A stretch of DNA of 64,000 nt from an uncultured Nitrosospira sp. (lineage in GTDB: Bacteria; Nitrospirota; Nitrospiria; Nitrospirales; Nitrospiraceae). Below, piece by piece: positions 36,667-46,575 of the stretch. Under the pieces are notes generated by a model. It saw only the letters and a program-made list of their open reading frames with translations, did no database searches and was not told the DNA's origin. The position numbers and the translations under genes were made by a program. The stretch's first letter is position 1, and every line of letters starts with the position of its first letter. Where the stretch lies: positions 87,670 through 151,669 of the forward strand of contig CAADGK010000093.1 of NCBI GenBank assembly GCA_900696515.1, written 5' to 3'.

Positions 36667-39600
36667 ATGGCCAAGAAACAAACCGATTCGAAAGTTGCCG
36701 TGGCAGGCGCTTTGACCCTGGTGCTGGCGCTGGCGGGAGCCATGCTGGTCAAGGAACCACTGCGCAGCTCACGGCCGGTCGGCACGGGACTGGACATGAA
36801 GGCCGCGATTGAAGAGCAAACGGTCCGCGCGCGTTTGTGGGAAGATCCCGTCGCAGCCGTGCAACGCGGTCTTCGGGAAGTCAGGGCGAATCGACCGGTC
36901 TCAACGCCGTCCCCTCCGCTCACGCAACGACTCAGATCACTCCGGCAGGCCATCACCGAACGGGTCAAAGACGGACAGCACGTCACGGTCCTCCTGGTGA
37001 CGACCAGTGGAGGCCCGTATGTGGAAAGCACTGAGTCGCGGATTCGGGATCGGTATGCGGTCGGAACGGCCCTTGGAGTGTCCTGTTATGTGCCGGAACA
37101 GGAGGGGCAGCTGTCGTTTGTGGAATGGGATACCCGGAGCCCTCTTCCGGCACTGCCGTATGAGTGGTACCGGCTCAGACGAACCAGGTTGTGTGATGAG
37201 GAATCGCCGCGTTCCCATAGCGTGCTGGTCGTCTGGTTTCCGGATGAAGCGCTCAGTCATGGCTTTTTCTCCGGTCTGACATCCTTCTCGCAGGCGCTTG
37301 TCTGTCGAGAAGCCGAAAAAAAGAGCGAGTGCCTCCTCACCGACGATCAGCGCAAGCTCGTTCGCTTGAACGCACAGCTCCAGGGGGCGGTCACATTTAA
37401 GATTCTCGGTCCTCGTAGCTCCTCGGCATTTCGGGCGCTCCTGGCCGAGGCGGGGGAGTCTTACGGCAAGCCGCATGGGGGAATCGGTGTTTGGCCGAAT
37501 GCGGACGGCTGGATCGAGCTGTATTCCCCGTGGAACAGTGCGATGAAAGGGCTTCTAGCCTACGGACTCAAGCCAACCGGCGGGAAAGGGGTCGCCTGCG
37601 ACTCGTACACGTCTTGCGAGCAGGAGTTTGCCCGTCGGCTCACGGGTGCGAATATCCGGTTGGCATACGAGGTCGGTTCCGATGACCGGCTGTTCGAATC
37701 ATTGGTCGAAGAATTGGAGCGCCGGCAGGTTCGCCTCGGGTGGGATGCGGTGATCCTGATAGGCGAATGGGATTCGTTCTATGGACGGACGCTTCCGATC
37801 GAGTTTCGGGCCGCTGCGTGCAAGAAAATCGCGACCTTTCCCGAGCGGGACTTGGAGACGATCGAAGTGCCGGTGACGATCAAGCAGTGGTGCTCCGATA
37901 TTCCGCATGCCGTCGATCTCCAGATTCGGCGGCAGGCCGACTATGAATCGTTGCGCCTCAACGTTCAGCGGTACAGCTACCTGAGCGGGCTGGATGGCGA
38001 AGTGCCCGGAGAAGACAGAACCAAAGCCGTACGTGCCGATAGCACGAAAGACAGCCAGCGTGAGCGTCCGGAGGGGACCAGTCAGGTGGACTATGTGCGG
38101 GCATTGGTGAATCGGATCCAGGATGAGGGTGAAGGAGCTCGAGCCATCGGGATTTTCGGCACCGATCCGTATGATTCGCTCCTGATCATCAAAGCCCTTC
38201 GCCCTGCGTTTCCACATGCCATTTTCTTTACCGTCGGTCTCGATGCCCGGCATCTCCATCCGAGCGAATACAAATGGACGCGCAACATGGTCATCACCTC
38301 GCCGTTTGGGTTACAGTTGGACGGCGGGTTGCAGCGCGATGTTCCGCCCTTCCGGAGCAGCTATCAAACCTCGACCTTTTTCGCGGTATTGCAAGCGGTC
38401 GGGCACGTCGGTTGTCGCCGCGAGCAGTCTGAGGGGGTGAGTAGCCCCTGCGCGACGACCTACCATGCCGCACTGACGCCGGAGGATCGTGTCTACGATG
38501 CCGGGCTGCATCCCAGATTGTTCGAGGTGGGACGGAGCGGTGCGGTCGACTTGAGCCTCGTCACCAAAGAAGGGGTCCGTACGATTCATCCGTTGCGATC
38601 CGATCTCGATTATACGGATGAATACGGCCAGTTACGACAAGGCGTCGGATTCGACAATACCGCCGTGGCGGCGGGAGCAGTGGTGGGGTTTGCGCTGTTC
38701 ATCGTAGTGGCTTGGAGTAACCACCGCCTCTGGTCCGCCAGTGTGCGCCATCCGCGTCTGCTGAGTATCACGGCGGTCGCGCTCGTCGCGCTCTTTGCCG
38801 TCTTTATCGTGGCCGGCGGCGCCGACGCGCTGCTGGCCGGGCACGACGAAGGAGAGCCGTTTTCATGGACGGCCGGTGTCAGTATTTGGCCGAGTGAGTT
38901 ATTGCGATTCGTGGTAGTTGTGCTGTCCGTCCTGTTGTTCGTCAAGGGTGCTCGCGACCTCAAGAAGAACAGCGAACAGATCGACGAGAAGTTTCAGTTC
39001 GAAGCCCCTTCGGGACGTCAGCGGCTTTCCCCAAAAACGGTTTGGCTGAATCTCCGGCGGGTCTATCACCCCCTCGCCACGGTTGCTTCCATGAAAGTCG
39101 ACCAGGCTTGGAGACAGTATCGAGAAGCGAGTCAGCTGGGCCAGGGAATGGCCCGGACCCTCCTCCTGTTCATCCTGTACATGGGGGCGATGTGGGCCAT
39201 CGGGCATTTCGTGCTGGACGAGGAATATATCCATCCCTGCCGCGGATACCTGAGCTGCCAGGTCGATTCGGTCATGACGCTTGCCAGCGTCGCCATCGTG
39301 GTGTTGCTGAACCTGGCGGTGTTCGATGCGGTGATGCTCTGCCGTCGATGGGTCGGGTGGGTGGTGAGTTCGACGGGAGGGTGGTCCCGGCAAGTCCAGG
39401 AAGAGTATCTCCGCAATTATGGATTGGGAGAGGCGCAGAAAACAGAATTTGAGAAGTTAGCGTACCTTGCCGTGGTGGATCTGATCGCGCAACGGACCGA
39501 GGTGATCAATCGGCTGATCCGCTATCCCTTTCTTGCGCTCTTGATCATGATCGCCGCGCGCAACGAGTATTTCGACATCTGGAACTATCCGTTCTTATTG

Positions 39601-39888
39601 CTGCTGTCCTGGTCGGTCAACGCCGTGGTCGCGCTCCTGGGAGCCTTTCTCCTCTATCAGTCGGCCAGTCAGGCGAAAGCCGCCATGTTGGCCGGGCTCA
39701 ACCGGCAAATCGTTCAGACCTTGGGGAACGGGAAGGATCACGAGATTCGGGTGAAGCAGATCCAACACGTCATCCGTGAAGTGGAAGACCATGAACAGGG
39801 TGCCTTTGTGCCGTTGTATCAACAACCGGTCGTCGAATCGTCGCTGTACGGCTTGGTGGCTCTTTTGCAATATTTGTATCTCAGTTAG
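36667..39888 (+). CDS. large membrane protein of unknown function with a periplasmic domain
   Basis: A 1073-residue protein. A membrane helix lies near residues 9-27, followed by about 630 soluble residues, probably periplasmic. They include GIFGTDPYDSLLIIKALRP, FPHAIFFTVGLDAR and a SSYQTSTFF stretch, which suggest a periplasmic-binding-like alpha/beta domain. From about residue 663 to 1000 there are seven hydrophobic segments (starting near 663, 697, 744, 831, 875, 952 and 974), with cytoplasmic loops between. Cysteines around 855-860 (HPCRGYLSCQV) may be extracytoplasmic. I recognise no named family. It heads a gene set with two alpha/beta hydrolases, 9 and 4 bases apart. Confidence 0.8.
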   Translation: MAKKQTDSKVAVAGALTLVLALAGAMLVKEPLRSSRPVGTGLDMKAAIEEQTVRARLWEDPVAAVQRGLREVRANRPVSTPSPPLTQRLRSLRQAITERVKDGQHVTVLLVTTSGGPYVESTESRIRDRYAVGTALGVSCYVPEQEGQLSFVEWDTRSPLPALPYEWYRLRRTRLCDEESPRSHSVLVVWFPDEALSHGFFSGLTSFSQALVCREAEKKSECLLTDDQRKLVRLNAQLQGAVTFKILGPRSSSAFRALLAEAGESYGKPHGGIGVWPNADGWIELYSPWNSAMKGLLAYGLKPTGGKGVACDSYTSCEQEFARRLTGANIRLAYEVGSDDRLFESLVEELERRQVRLGWDAVILIGEWDSFYGRTLPIEFRAAACKKIATFPERDLETIEVPVTIKQWCSDIPHAVDLQIRRQADYESLRLNVQRYSYLSGLDGEVPGEDRTKAVRADSTKDSQRERPEGTSQVDYVRALVNRIQDEGEGARAIGIFGTDPYDSLLIIKALRPAFPHAIFFTVGLDARHLHPSEYKWTRNMVITSPFGLQLDGGLQRDVPPFRSSYQTSTFFAVLQAVGHVGCRREQSEGVSSPCATTYHAALTPEDRVYDAGLHPRLFEVGRSGAVDLSLVTKEGVRTIHPLRSDLDYTDEYGQLRQGVGFDNTAVAAGAVVGFALFIVVAWSNHRLWSASVRHPRLLSITAVALVALFAVFIVAGGADALLAGHDEGEPFSWTAGVSIWPSELLRFVVVVLSVLLFVKGARDLKKNSEQIDEKFQFEAPSGRQRLSPKTVWLNLRRVYHPLATVASMKVDQAWRQYREASQLGQGMARTLLLFILYMGAMWAIGHFVLDEEYIHPCRGYLSCQVDSVMTLASVAIVVLLNLAVFDAVMLCRRWVGWVVSSTGGWSRQVQEEYLRNYGLGEAQKTEFEKLAYLAVVDLIAQRTEVINRLIRYPFLALLIMIAARNEYFDIWNYPFLLLLSWSVNAVVALLGAFLLYQSASQAKAAMLAGLNRQIVQTLGNGKDHEIRVKQIQHVIREVEDHEQGAFVPLYQQPVVESSLYGLVALLQYLYLS

Positions 39889-39897
39889 CAGGATAAC

Positions 39898-40611
39898 ATG
39901 CGCGAAGCCTCACTCGGTGGACTGAAGGTCAGACTTGTCGGCGGATCGGACGGAAGGGGCGGAGGTGATGGCCCGGCCGTCGTGCTCCTGCATGGATTCG
40001 GTGCGCCGGGCGACGACCTGGTTCCACTCGCCGACGTCATTCAAGCTCCCCGTGGGACCCGCTGGCTCTTTCCGGAAGCTCCGCTCTCACTCAGTATGGG
40101 TTTTGGGGATTCCCGCGCCTGGTGGATTATCGACTTTGCGCGCATTCAAGCGGATCGCGACGCGGGCCGCATTCGAGATCTCTCCGTGGAGGTTCCGCAG
40201 GGACTGGCCTTGGCCCGGGAACGTGTCCTGGCATTTTTGAAGGAACTTCCACGGCAGTTGCCGATCGACTACAAACAGACCGTCATCGGCGGATTTTCAC
40301 AGGGCGCGATGCTCACCTGCGATGCGGTGCTCCATACGGACTATCCCTTCGCGGGTCTGGTGCAGCTGTCCGGCAATCTGCTGGCCAAGGACGTCTGGAG
40401 TCCGCTGATGCCGAATCGCCGAGGCCTACCGGTTTTTCAAAGCCACGGCGTGCAAGACGACATTCTCCCCGCTATCGGAGCCGAACGTCTGCGGGATGCC
40501 CTGCATCGAGCCGGTCTTGCCGTAGAGTGGCACAGCTTCCGCGGCGGGCATGAAATTCCAGGAGACGTGTTGCGGCGACTGGGTCTCTTTGTCACGAAAC
40601 GGCTGGGATAA
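39898..40611 (+). CDS. alpha/beta hydrolase, carboxylesterase/phospholipase type
   Basis: A 237-residue soluble hydrolase. The oxyanion-type motif LLHGFGAPGDDL precedes the nucleophile elbow GGFSQGAM (Ser), with a later HGVQDDILP (Asp) and GGHEIPGDVL (His), giving a complete catalytic triad. This pattern is typical of the small esterase/lysophospholipase family related to YpfH. It starts 9 bases after the 1073-residue gene and is probably co-translated. Confidence 0.87.
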   Translation: MREASLGGLKVRLVGGSDGRGGGDGPAVVLLHGFGAPGDDLVPLADVIQAPRGTRWLFPEAPLSLSMGFGDSRAWWIIDFARIQADRDAGRIRDLSVEVPQGLALARERVLAFLKELPRQLPIDYKQTVIGGFSQGAMLTCDAVLHTDYPFAGLVQLSGNLLAKDVWSPLMPNRRGLPVFQSHGVQDDILPAIGAERLRDALHRAGLAVEWHSFRGGHEIPGDVLRRLGLFVTKRLG

Positions 40612-40615
40612 CACG

Positions 40616-41362
40616 ATGACGTCGTTTGAACTCATTGGCGCGGACGGCAAGCGGATCAAGGGCGATCGTGCCGAAGGCACAGACCGGCAGATTCTCTTCA
40701 TCACGGGATTTCTTTCCAAGCGGTGGGGGAACAAGAGTAAGGCGTTAGCGCAGTGGTGTCAGGAACGCCGGTGGGGCTTCTGTTGTTACGACGTGCGCGG
40801 CTTCGGCGATTCCGAAGGACAGTTCACCGATTATACGCTTTCCGATTGGATCGCCGATGCGCGCGCCGTCTTGAATTCCATCAAGACCGGTCCGCCGGTC
40901 ACGATCGTCGGCAATTCGCTCGGCAGCTGGATCGGCTGGCTCGTCGCGCAGGAATTCACGATCGTCGAAGAACTCATCCTGATCGCGCCGGCGTTCAACA
41001 TGATGGGCGAGCGCGCCAAAACCATCTCGAGGGAGCGGCTCCATGACTGGCACACTGCCGGATGGATGCCGTGGGACGAGGATCCGTCGCATCGAGACTG
41101 GCCGTTGTCCTGGAAGTGGGTCGAAGAAAGCGAACAGTATTGGACGAAGACGTTTGATGTCGTTCGTCAGGTGAAGACCACGATTCTCCATGGTCAGGAC
41201 GATCGCGTCATTGCTCCGGACGGGAGTCGACGGTTCGCCAACGAACTCGCACGCCGATATCCCGACTTTCGACTCGACGTGAATCTCATTCCCGGTGATC
41301 ACCGGCTCAGCGGCCCGGAACATCTCGAGCTGTTCCGGCGACTGGTGATGAAGCAAGAGTGA
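40616..41362 (+). CDS. alpha/beta hydrolase
   Basis: A 248-residue hydrolase from ATG 40616, four bases after the preceding stop; a longer frame from 40550 overlaps the previous gene and lacks family similarity. Nucleophile elbow VGNSLGSWIG (Ser), acid in LHGQDDRVIA and base in PGDHRLSG give a full triad. The pattern FITGFLSKRWGNK suggests the serine-aminopeptidase/acyl-transfer-type subgroup. It completes a three-gene set with the unknown membrane protein. Confidence 0.87.
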   Translation: MTSFELIGADGKRIKGDRAEGTDRQILFITGFLSKRWGNKSKALAQWCQERRWGFCCYDVRGFGDSEGQFTDYTLSDWIADARAVLNSIKTGPPVTIVGNSLGSWIGWLVAQEFTIVEELILIAPAFNMMGERAKTISRERLHDWHTAGWMPWDEDPSHRDWPLSWKWVEESEQYWTKTFDVVRQVKTTILHGQDDRVIAPDGSRRFANELARRYPDFRLDVNLIPGDHRLSGPEHLELFRRLVMKQE

Positions 41363-41622
41363 AGGTGGTCCGCGTTGTCTGGTGCGGGGCTATCATCCGC
41401 TCCGGCCCACTCACCCCGCTTCGCCGACTTTGCGAGGCGAGCATTCACCACTCACAACTTTCCGAGTTCACGCCTGGCGCAACATCGGATCGGCGATTGC
41501 GGCGGAAGAGTAACGACTCGTTTCCTTCGAGCACGGAATGATTCGTCAGGTTCGGTAACCTAATATGCCTGGCCCAGGAATTCGTTCTTGCGAGAGATAC
41601 GTAAGAGGACTAGAATCCCTTC

Positions 41623-44361
41623 GTGGCCATGTCACCAAAGGCGACGAAGAAGCGTTGGTTCCGAACGCGACCACGTACCCAGGCGCATCACGCCGGGGAT
41701 CACCCGGAAATCGCGGTGGAATCGGCAAGGGACGAACTCTTCGCAGAAGCCTTCCGCCTCAGTCCTCATCCCATCGCCATTACGGAGCTTGAAACCGGGT
41801 TTTGCCTGGAGGTCAACGGCGCCTGCCTCAGTACGTTCGGTTTTCGCCGTGAAGAAGTCATCGGTCGCGCCACTGTGATGCTGAAGCTCTGGCCCGATGC
41901 GCGGGACCGGGCCGGACTGGTTGATCGTCTCCGATCCCAAGGGACGGTCTCAAATCTCGAAGTGTCGATGCGGACTCGGCACGGTGCATCGCGACAGTTC
42001 CTGATCTCCGCACACGTGATTACCCTCCGAGGGAAATCGTGCGTCCTGACAATCGGCACGGACATTACGGATCATAAGAAGGCCGAGGAAGCCCTGTATC
42101 GGACTTCCGAGGAATTGGAACAACGTGTTCGGGAACGAACGGCGGATCTCAATCGAATCAATACGGCGATGCGGGAGAGCGATGAGCGGTTTCGTTTGTT
42201 CATTGAGCATGCGCCGGCTGCCATTGCGATGTTTGATCGGGACATGCGGTATCTGGCGGCCAGCCGGCGATGGATGGACGACTATCGCTTGACAGGCGAC
42301 GTTCTTGGTCGATCGCACTATGATGTCTTTCCGGACTGTCCCTTGCGGTGGAAGGATGTCCATCAGCGAGGCCTGACGGGGGAGGTGCTCAGTGCCGATG
42401 AAGACCAGTTCTCTCGGAGTGATGGCTCCAGCCAGTGGATCACGTGGGATGTTCGCCCGTGGTATCGGGGTGATCAGGTGGGTGGGATTATCATCGCCAC
42501 GGAAGACGTGACGGCTCGGGTCAAAGCCAAGAAAGCGTTCCATGAGCGGGAGGAACGGTCTGATCAGGTCGTTCGATTGGCCGGCTTTGGGATCATTGAT
42601 CAGGACCATCGCACGGGGAATGTCTATTGGTCTCCGGTCATGAGGGAAATCTACGGAGTCGGACTCGATGTCCCTGCTTCGGTCGACGGGTTCCTCCGGT
42701 TGATCCATCCGGAGGACCGCGCCAGGGTGGTTGCGGCGATCGCGCGGGCTTCCGACCCCGTGGGCGATGATCTTTATTCGATCGAGCACCGTCTGGTGCT
42801 GCCGAACGGGCAGATGCGGTGGATCAGTTTTCGAGCCTGGACCTTGTTCGAGCCGGACGGTCCGGAGCACCGTCCGGCTAGGACGCTCGGCGCGATGATC
42901 GACATTACGAAACGCAAACAGGCCGAAGAGGCGCTGAAGATCAGCGAGCGCCGGTTCGCTTCCTTTATGGATAACTTGCATGGCTTTGCCTGGATCAAAG
43001 ATGCCCGGGGTCGCTACCTGTATGTCAATCGACTCTTCCAGGAATCCCTGCTGGAGGGGAAGGACTGGAGAGACCAGACGGCTCAGGAGTTGTGGCCGGC
43101 CCATGTGGCCGAATCCTATGAGCGCAACGATCGGACGGTGCGGGAAACCGGAGTTCCGCTGCACACCGTCGAATCATTCATCCAACAGGGAGAGATTCGA
43201 CACGCCCTGGTCAGCAAGTTTCCCATTCTTGATCAGCAAGGCGAGCCGGTCTTGTTCGGCGGGGTGGCCGTCGATATTACCGAACGTCAGCATACGGAAG
43301 AACTGCTCAAACAGCAGGCGGACATGTTGAACCACTCCAGCGATGCGATCTTGGCGTGGAAGATCGGCGGCGGGATCGTGTATTGGAATCGCGGGGCCGA
43401 AGAACTCTACGGCTGGCGGTCGCAGGAGGCGATCGGGCGCAAAAGCCATGAACTGCTGGGCACGAATCCGTTGCCGACGGTCGCGGACAGGGAAGCCTGC
43501 CTGGTCCGAGACGGTCGGTGGTCCGGCGAGCTGTCCCATGTCACCAGGGACGGGCGGCAGGTGATTGTGGAGAGCCGGCTGGTGCAAGTCACGTACGGCG
43601 GAACGGACTACGCATTGGAATCCAATCGTGATGTGACTGAACGCAAGAGTGCGGACGAGACGCTGCATCGTAACCAGTTGGATCTGCACCAGCAACAGGT
43701 GCAATTGGAGGAGTTGACCTCGAAGCTGTTGAACGCTCAGGAACAAGAGCGTCAACGTATCGCTCGGGAGCTGCACGATGACGTCAGTCAACGGCTGGCC
43801 GCGTTGGTATTGGAAGTGGCCTCGTTGGAACAATATCCGGCCTCCGTATTGGGGGAGTGCGGCCAAGCGCTTGCCCCGATCCGAGAGCAGCTGGAGCAGT
43901 TGTCCGATGATGTGCACACGCTGGCGTATCGGCTGCATCCCTCGCTCCTGGAGCATGCCGGGCTTTGTCCTGCCGTTGAAGACCATGTTCATCAGGTATC
44001 CCGTCGCGTCGGGTTGCCCATTTCTCTCAAGATTACCGGGGTGCCGGCCGTGGTCTCGCTCGATCACGCAACCTGTCTCTTCCGCGTGATGCAGGAGAGT
44101 GTGCAAAATGTGGTCAAGCATGCCCATGCGACGGCAGTGACGGTCCAACTGCGAGGGTCGTCGAAAGGCGTGGGGTTGTCGGTGACGGATGACGGCAAGG
44201 GATTTGACCTGCGCGATCACCGCGCCCTTCAGCGGGGGTTGGGGCTGAGCAGTATGGAGGAACGGTTACGACAACTGCAGGGGTATTTTCAGATCCGGTC
44301 TCAACCGGACGGAGGGACAAAAGTCTGTGCCTGGCTTCCCTGTGAGGCGGCGACCCCATGA
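41623..44361 (+). CDS. PAS-rich sensor histidine kinase, NarX/HisKA_3 type
   Basis: A 912-residue cytoplasmic kinase from GTG 41623 (an ATG lies two codons later). At least five PAS/PAC units fill residues about 40-690, several with the closing sentence DITxRK. A HisKA_3 dimerisation box (IARELHDDVSQRLAALVLEV) follows near 710, then a HATPase with NVVKHAHATAVTV and SVTDDGKGFDL. It overlaps its response regulator by 4 bases. No membrane helix is seen, so the signal is probably intracellular or carried by a cofactor in a PAS pocket. Confidence 0.9.
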   Translation: MAMSPKATKKRWFRTRPRTQAHHAGDHPEIAVESARDELFAEAFRLSPHPIAITELETGFCLEVNGACLSTFGFRREEVIGRATVMLKLWPDARDRAGLVDRLRSQGTVSNLEVSMRTRHGASRQFLISAHVITLRGKSCVLTIGTDITDHKKAEEALYRTSEELEQRVRERTADLNRINTAMRESDERFRLFIEHAPAAIAMFDRDMRYLAASRRWMDDYRLTGDVLGRSHYDVFPDCPLRWKDVHQRGLTGEVLSADEDQFSRSDGSSQWITWDVRPWYRGDQVGGIIIATEDVTARVKAKKAFHEREERSDQVVRLAGFGIIDQDHRTGNVYWSPVMREIYGVGLDVPASVDGFLRLIHPEDRARVVAAIARASDPVGDDLYSIEHRLVLPNGQMRWISFRAWTLFEPDGPEHRPARTLGAMIDITKRKQAEEALKISERRFASFMDNLHGFAWIKDARGRYLYVNRLFQESLLEGKDWRDQTAQELWPAHVAESYERNDRTVRETGVPLHTVESFIQQGEIRHALVSKFPILDQQGEPVLFGGVAVDITERQHTEELLKQQADMLNHSSDAILAWKIGGGIVYWNRGAEELYGWRSQEAIGRKSHELLGTNPLPTVADREACLVRDGRWSGELSHVTRDGRQVIVESRLVQVTYGGTDYALESNRDVTERKSADETLHRNQLDLHQQQVQLEELTSKLLNAQEQERQRIARELHDDVSQRLAALVLEVASLEQYPASVLGECGQALAPIREQLEQLSDDVHTLAYRLHPSLLEHAGLCPAVEDHVHQVSRRVGLPISLKITGVPAVVSLDHATCLFRVMQESVQNVVKHAHATAVTVQLRGSSKGVGLSVTDDGKGFDLRDHRALQRGLGLSSMEERLRQLQGYFQIRSQPDGGTKVCAWLPCEAATP

Positions 44362-45011
44362 AACGGCCACGCATCTTGATGGCGGATGACCACGCGATTG
44401 TTCTGGCCGGGCTTCGGAAGCTGGTCGAAGCCGAGGGTGAGGTGGTGGGGATGGTAGAAGACGGACGCTCGCTGGTTGAGACCGCTCAGGAGCTCCGTCC
44501 CGATATCGTATTGCTTGATATCTCCATGCCGCTCCTGAACGGATTGGATGCGGCTCGTCAATTGACCAAACTGGTACCGGAGAGCAAGCTGATCTTTCTC
44601 ACCATGCACGCGACTCCTACCTATGCCACGGAAGCCTTTAAGGCGGGCGCCGCAGGGTACCTCATCAAACGCTCGGCAGCCGTGGAACTCAAGCAGGCGA
44701 TCCAGGCCGTCATGCGAGGCCAGCACTATCTGACCCCGCTCATCACCAAGGACGTCTTGGCGGCGACGCTCCATTCCGCGGATGGCACATCAACCAGACC
44801 ATCAGTGAATTCTCTGACCCAACGCCAACGTGAGGTGCTGCAGCTCATTGCCGAGGGAAAGGGGACAAAGGCGATCGCCTCCCTTCTGAACATTTCGGTG
44901 AAGACCGTGGAGTTTCACAAATTCAAAATGATGGGCGAACTCGATCTGCATTCCACTGCCGAATTAGTAAAGTACGCAATCGCCGAAGGCCTGGTCAGCG
45001 TCTCTTCCTAG
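44358..45011 (+). CDS. NarL/LuxR-family response regulator
   Basis: A 217-residue regulator with a receiver domain (DDHAIVLAG, phospho-acceptor in DIVLLDISMPLLNG, Lys in YLIKRSA) and a C-terminal LuxR helix-turn-helix (LTQRQREVLQLIAEGKGTKA). It pairs with the upstream kinase (4-base overlap). A stem-loop follows 33 bases after the stop. Targets are unknown. Confidence 0.94.
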   Translation: MKRPRILMADDHAIVLAGLRKLVEAEGEVVGMVEDGRSLVETAQELRPDIVLLDISMPLLNGLDAARQLTKLVPESKLIFLTMHATPTYATEAFKAGAAGYLIKRSAAVELKQAIQAVMRGQHYLTPLITKDVLAATLHSADGTSTRPSVNSLTQRQREVLQLIAEGKGTKAIASLLNISVKTVEFHKFKMMGELDLHSTAELVKYAIAEGLVSVSS

Positions 45012-45043
45012 ACGAATACTTCCAACGGTGTACTCCGAAGAAA

Positions 45044-45073
45044 GCTCCCCGTAGCACGGATGTGGCGGGGAGC
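45044..45073 (+). terminator. stem-loop after the NarX/NarL-like pair
   Basis: GCTCCCCG and CGGGGAGC form a perfect 8-base stem around a 14-base loop. No run of T follows, so if it ends transcription it would need help from another factor. Confidence 0.45.
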
Positions 45074-45323
45074 GCCCAATTCTGTTCTCCGACAGTCGAA
45101 TCAGGATGGCGGTCGACGTGACTCCGGAATCAACCCCATCTACTAGTAAGATCTCCTCGTTGGACCAGTGACTTTCCTAGTTCACAGCTCAACGGAAGTC
45201 CACGTATAGTTTTGAAGGAATAGTGTAAATGGAAGAGAAGCTGCTTGGCATCGTGCCTGTCGGTTGATTGCTCGGAGTAGCTGAAGAATCTAGCTCAGTT
45301 ATCTTTCTCTGTCAGGAGGTGCC

Positions 45324-45587
45324 GTGCTGGTAGCAGCGATCATCGAGCGAGTTCATCGTGCATTGGAAGAGTACGGTAAGGATTGCTCGATGGAGGAAGT
45401 CGTGGGGCTCTGTCCGGACCTCACCTGGAACCAAGTCTATTTGGCAATCGATTACCTGAACAAGACCGGAGTAGTCAGCGTCGCATTGGATCCGAATCGG
45501 ACCTATACGATTCATGTCCGCCCGTCGTTCAGCGAATCATCGCAAACAGCACCTCAGCCACGTTCTCTGCAAAAGACCGCATCGTAA
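45324..45587 (+). CDS. small winged-helix-like protein
   Basis: An 87-residue protein from GTG 45324, with CAGGAGGTGCC as ribosome binding site. Its layout (helix, helix with LTWNQVYLAIDYL, then TGVVSVALDPNRTYTI hairpin) suggests a winged-helix DNA-binding fold. I recognise no named family. It is transcribed alone after a gap of about 300 bases. Confidence 0.6.
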   Translation: MLVAAIIERVHRALEEYGKDCSMEEVVGLCPDLTWNQVYLAIDYLNKTGVVSVALDPNRTYTIHVRPSFSESSQTAPQPRSLQKTAS

Positions 45588-46168
45588 GCGAACAACGTCG
45601 TAGCCCGTCGTTTCCAAACAATGTGAAACAGTCTCAGCTCACGCACTCCACTTGGAGTGGTAGTCAAGAGCGACTGCCTGGTCCTTCTGCAAGCGGTGAG
45701 GGTGAGTCGGCTCAATGAAGTATTGCCGCATGTACGGAGTTCCGATTGCAGGCCCGGCGGAACGACAATCATGGAAAAAGATGGGCCTGGAGGGAGGCGG
45801 AGAGCTGAAAGAATTCAATGGAGGCCGCATATGGAAACGCCGGGGGATCGACCGGTTTGCGAAAATACCGATTAATTTTGGTTGCTTACATCATGACGCA
45901 GTTTGTGGGGATCCGTAACAAGCCTTCGCGACCAAGATCAAAATATTGATAATCAGCTACTTGACAGCGGATTATGAGCGGCATAAATATAGCCCCGACA
46001 TTGGTTCCCGAAGGTGCGGTGGGCCGAGTTGTTGTTTGACGTCAAACCCCTGTTGATGTCTCCTGCAGCTTAGTTCAGGGGGAAGATGTCCATCGGTCTC
46101 CTTCCTTGGGGAGTATGCTGTTTTCTACTGAGTTCGTTGCGTGACGGGTCCGAACGAAAGGAGTAGGT
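45588..46168. other. non-coding gap
   Basis: About 580 bases. Plus-strand frames at 45657-45918 have unlikely composition and no recognisable domain. A promoter-like pair occurs at 45961-45989. Nothing else is apparent. Confidence 0.4.
45961..45989 (+). promoter_or_regulatory. candidate promoter for the 26-residue membrane peptide
   Basis: A consensus TTGACA is followed after 17 bases by TAAATA. This lies 180 bases before the peptide gene. The -10 match is weak. Confidence 0.3.
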
Positions 46169-46249
46169 ATGGATACTCTCATCATGTTCATCATCGTGAT
46201 GCTCATCCTGTTTGTCGGTGGTCTGTTTGTGTGGAAGAAAAGCCAGTAA
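46169..46249 (+). CDS. 26-residue single-helix membrane peptide
   Basis: A short frame with AAAGGAG 6 bases before the ATG. The product has a start MDTLI, a continuous hydrophobic stretch of about 20 residues, and ends in WKKSQ, giving one membrane helix with a positively charged cytoplasmic end. Composition and translation signal make a genuine small protein likely. Function is unknown. Confidence 0.55.
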   Translation: MDTLIMFIIVMLILFVGGLFVWKKSQ

Positions 46250-46575
46250 GGTTTACCTGAGCTGCTTCCAAGAGGCCATTGCTGCGGGGCAAGGTGACCC
46301 ATCTCGGCTGGTGATCAGCAGGTGGTCGGGATGGGGCCTGGTCTGTCTACGTATGGTGTGCGCGGCGACGCATTGCGCTGTCTCGTTGAGACGGGCTCCA
46401 CGGTCTTATTTCCTGCCTGTACTGTAGAATCACGCGGCGGACTCTACAGCAGGGTCGTCTCCGGCCGCTATTCCCCTTGTCCGACGTGGAAGGGAGACTG
46501 TGGCAGACCGGAAGAGGCCTGCCCGTTGGGATCACCAGAACCGCAAGTTATTTGGAAGTCACCGGTTTTCCCACA

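Noticed and set aside
45657..45918. Two overlapping plus-strand frames after the winged-helix gene
   Set aside because: No domain or ribosome binding site, and composition unlike neighbouring genes.
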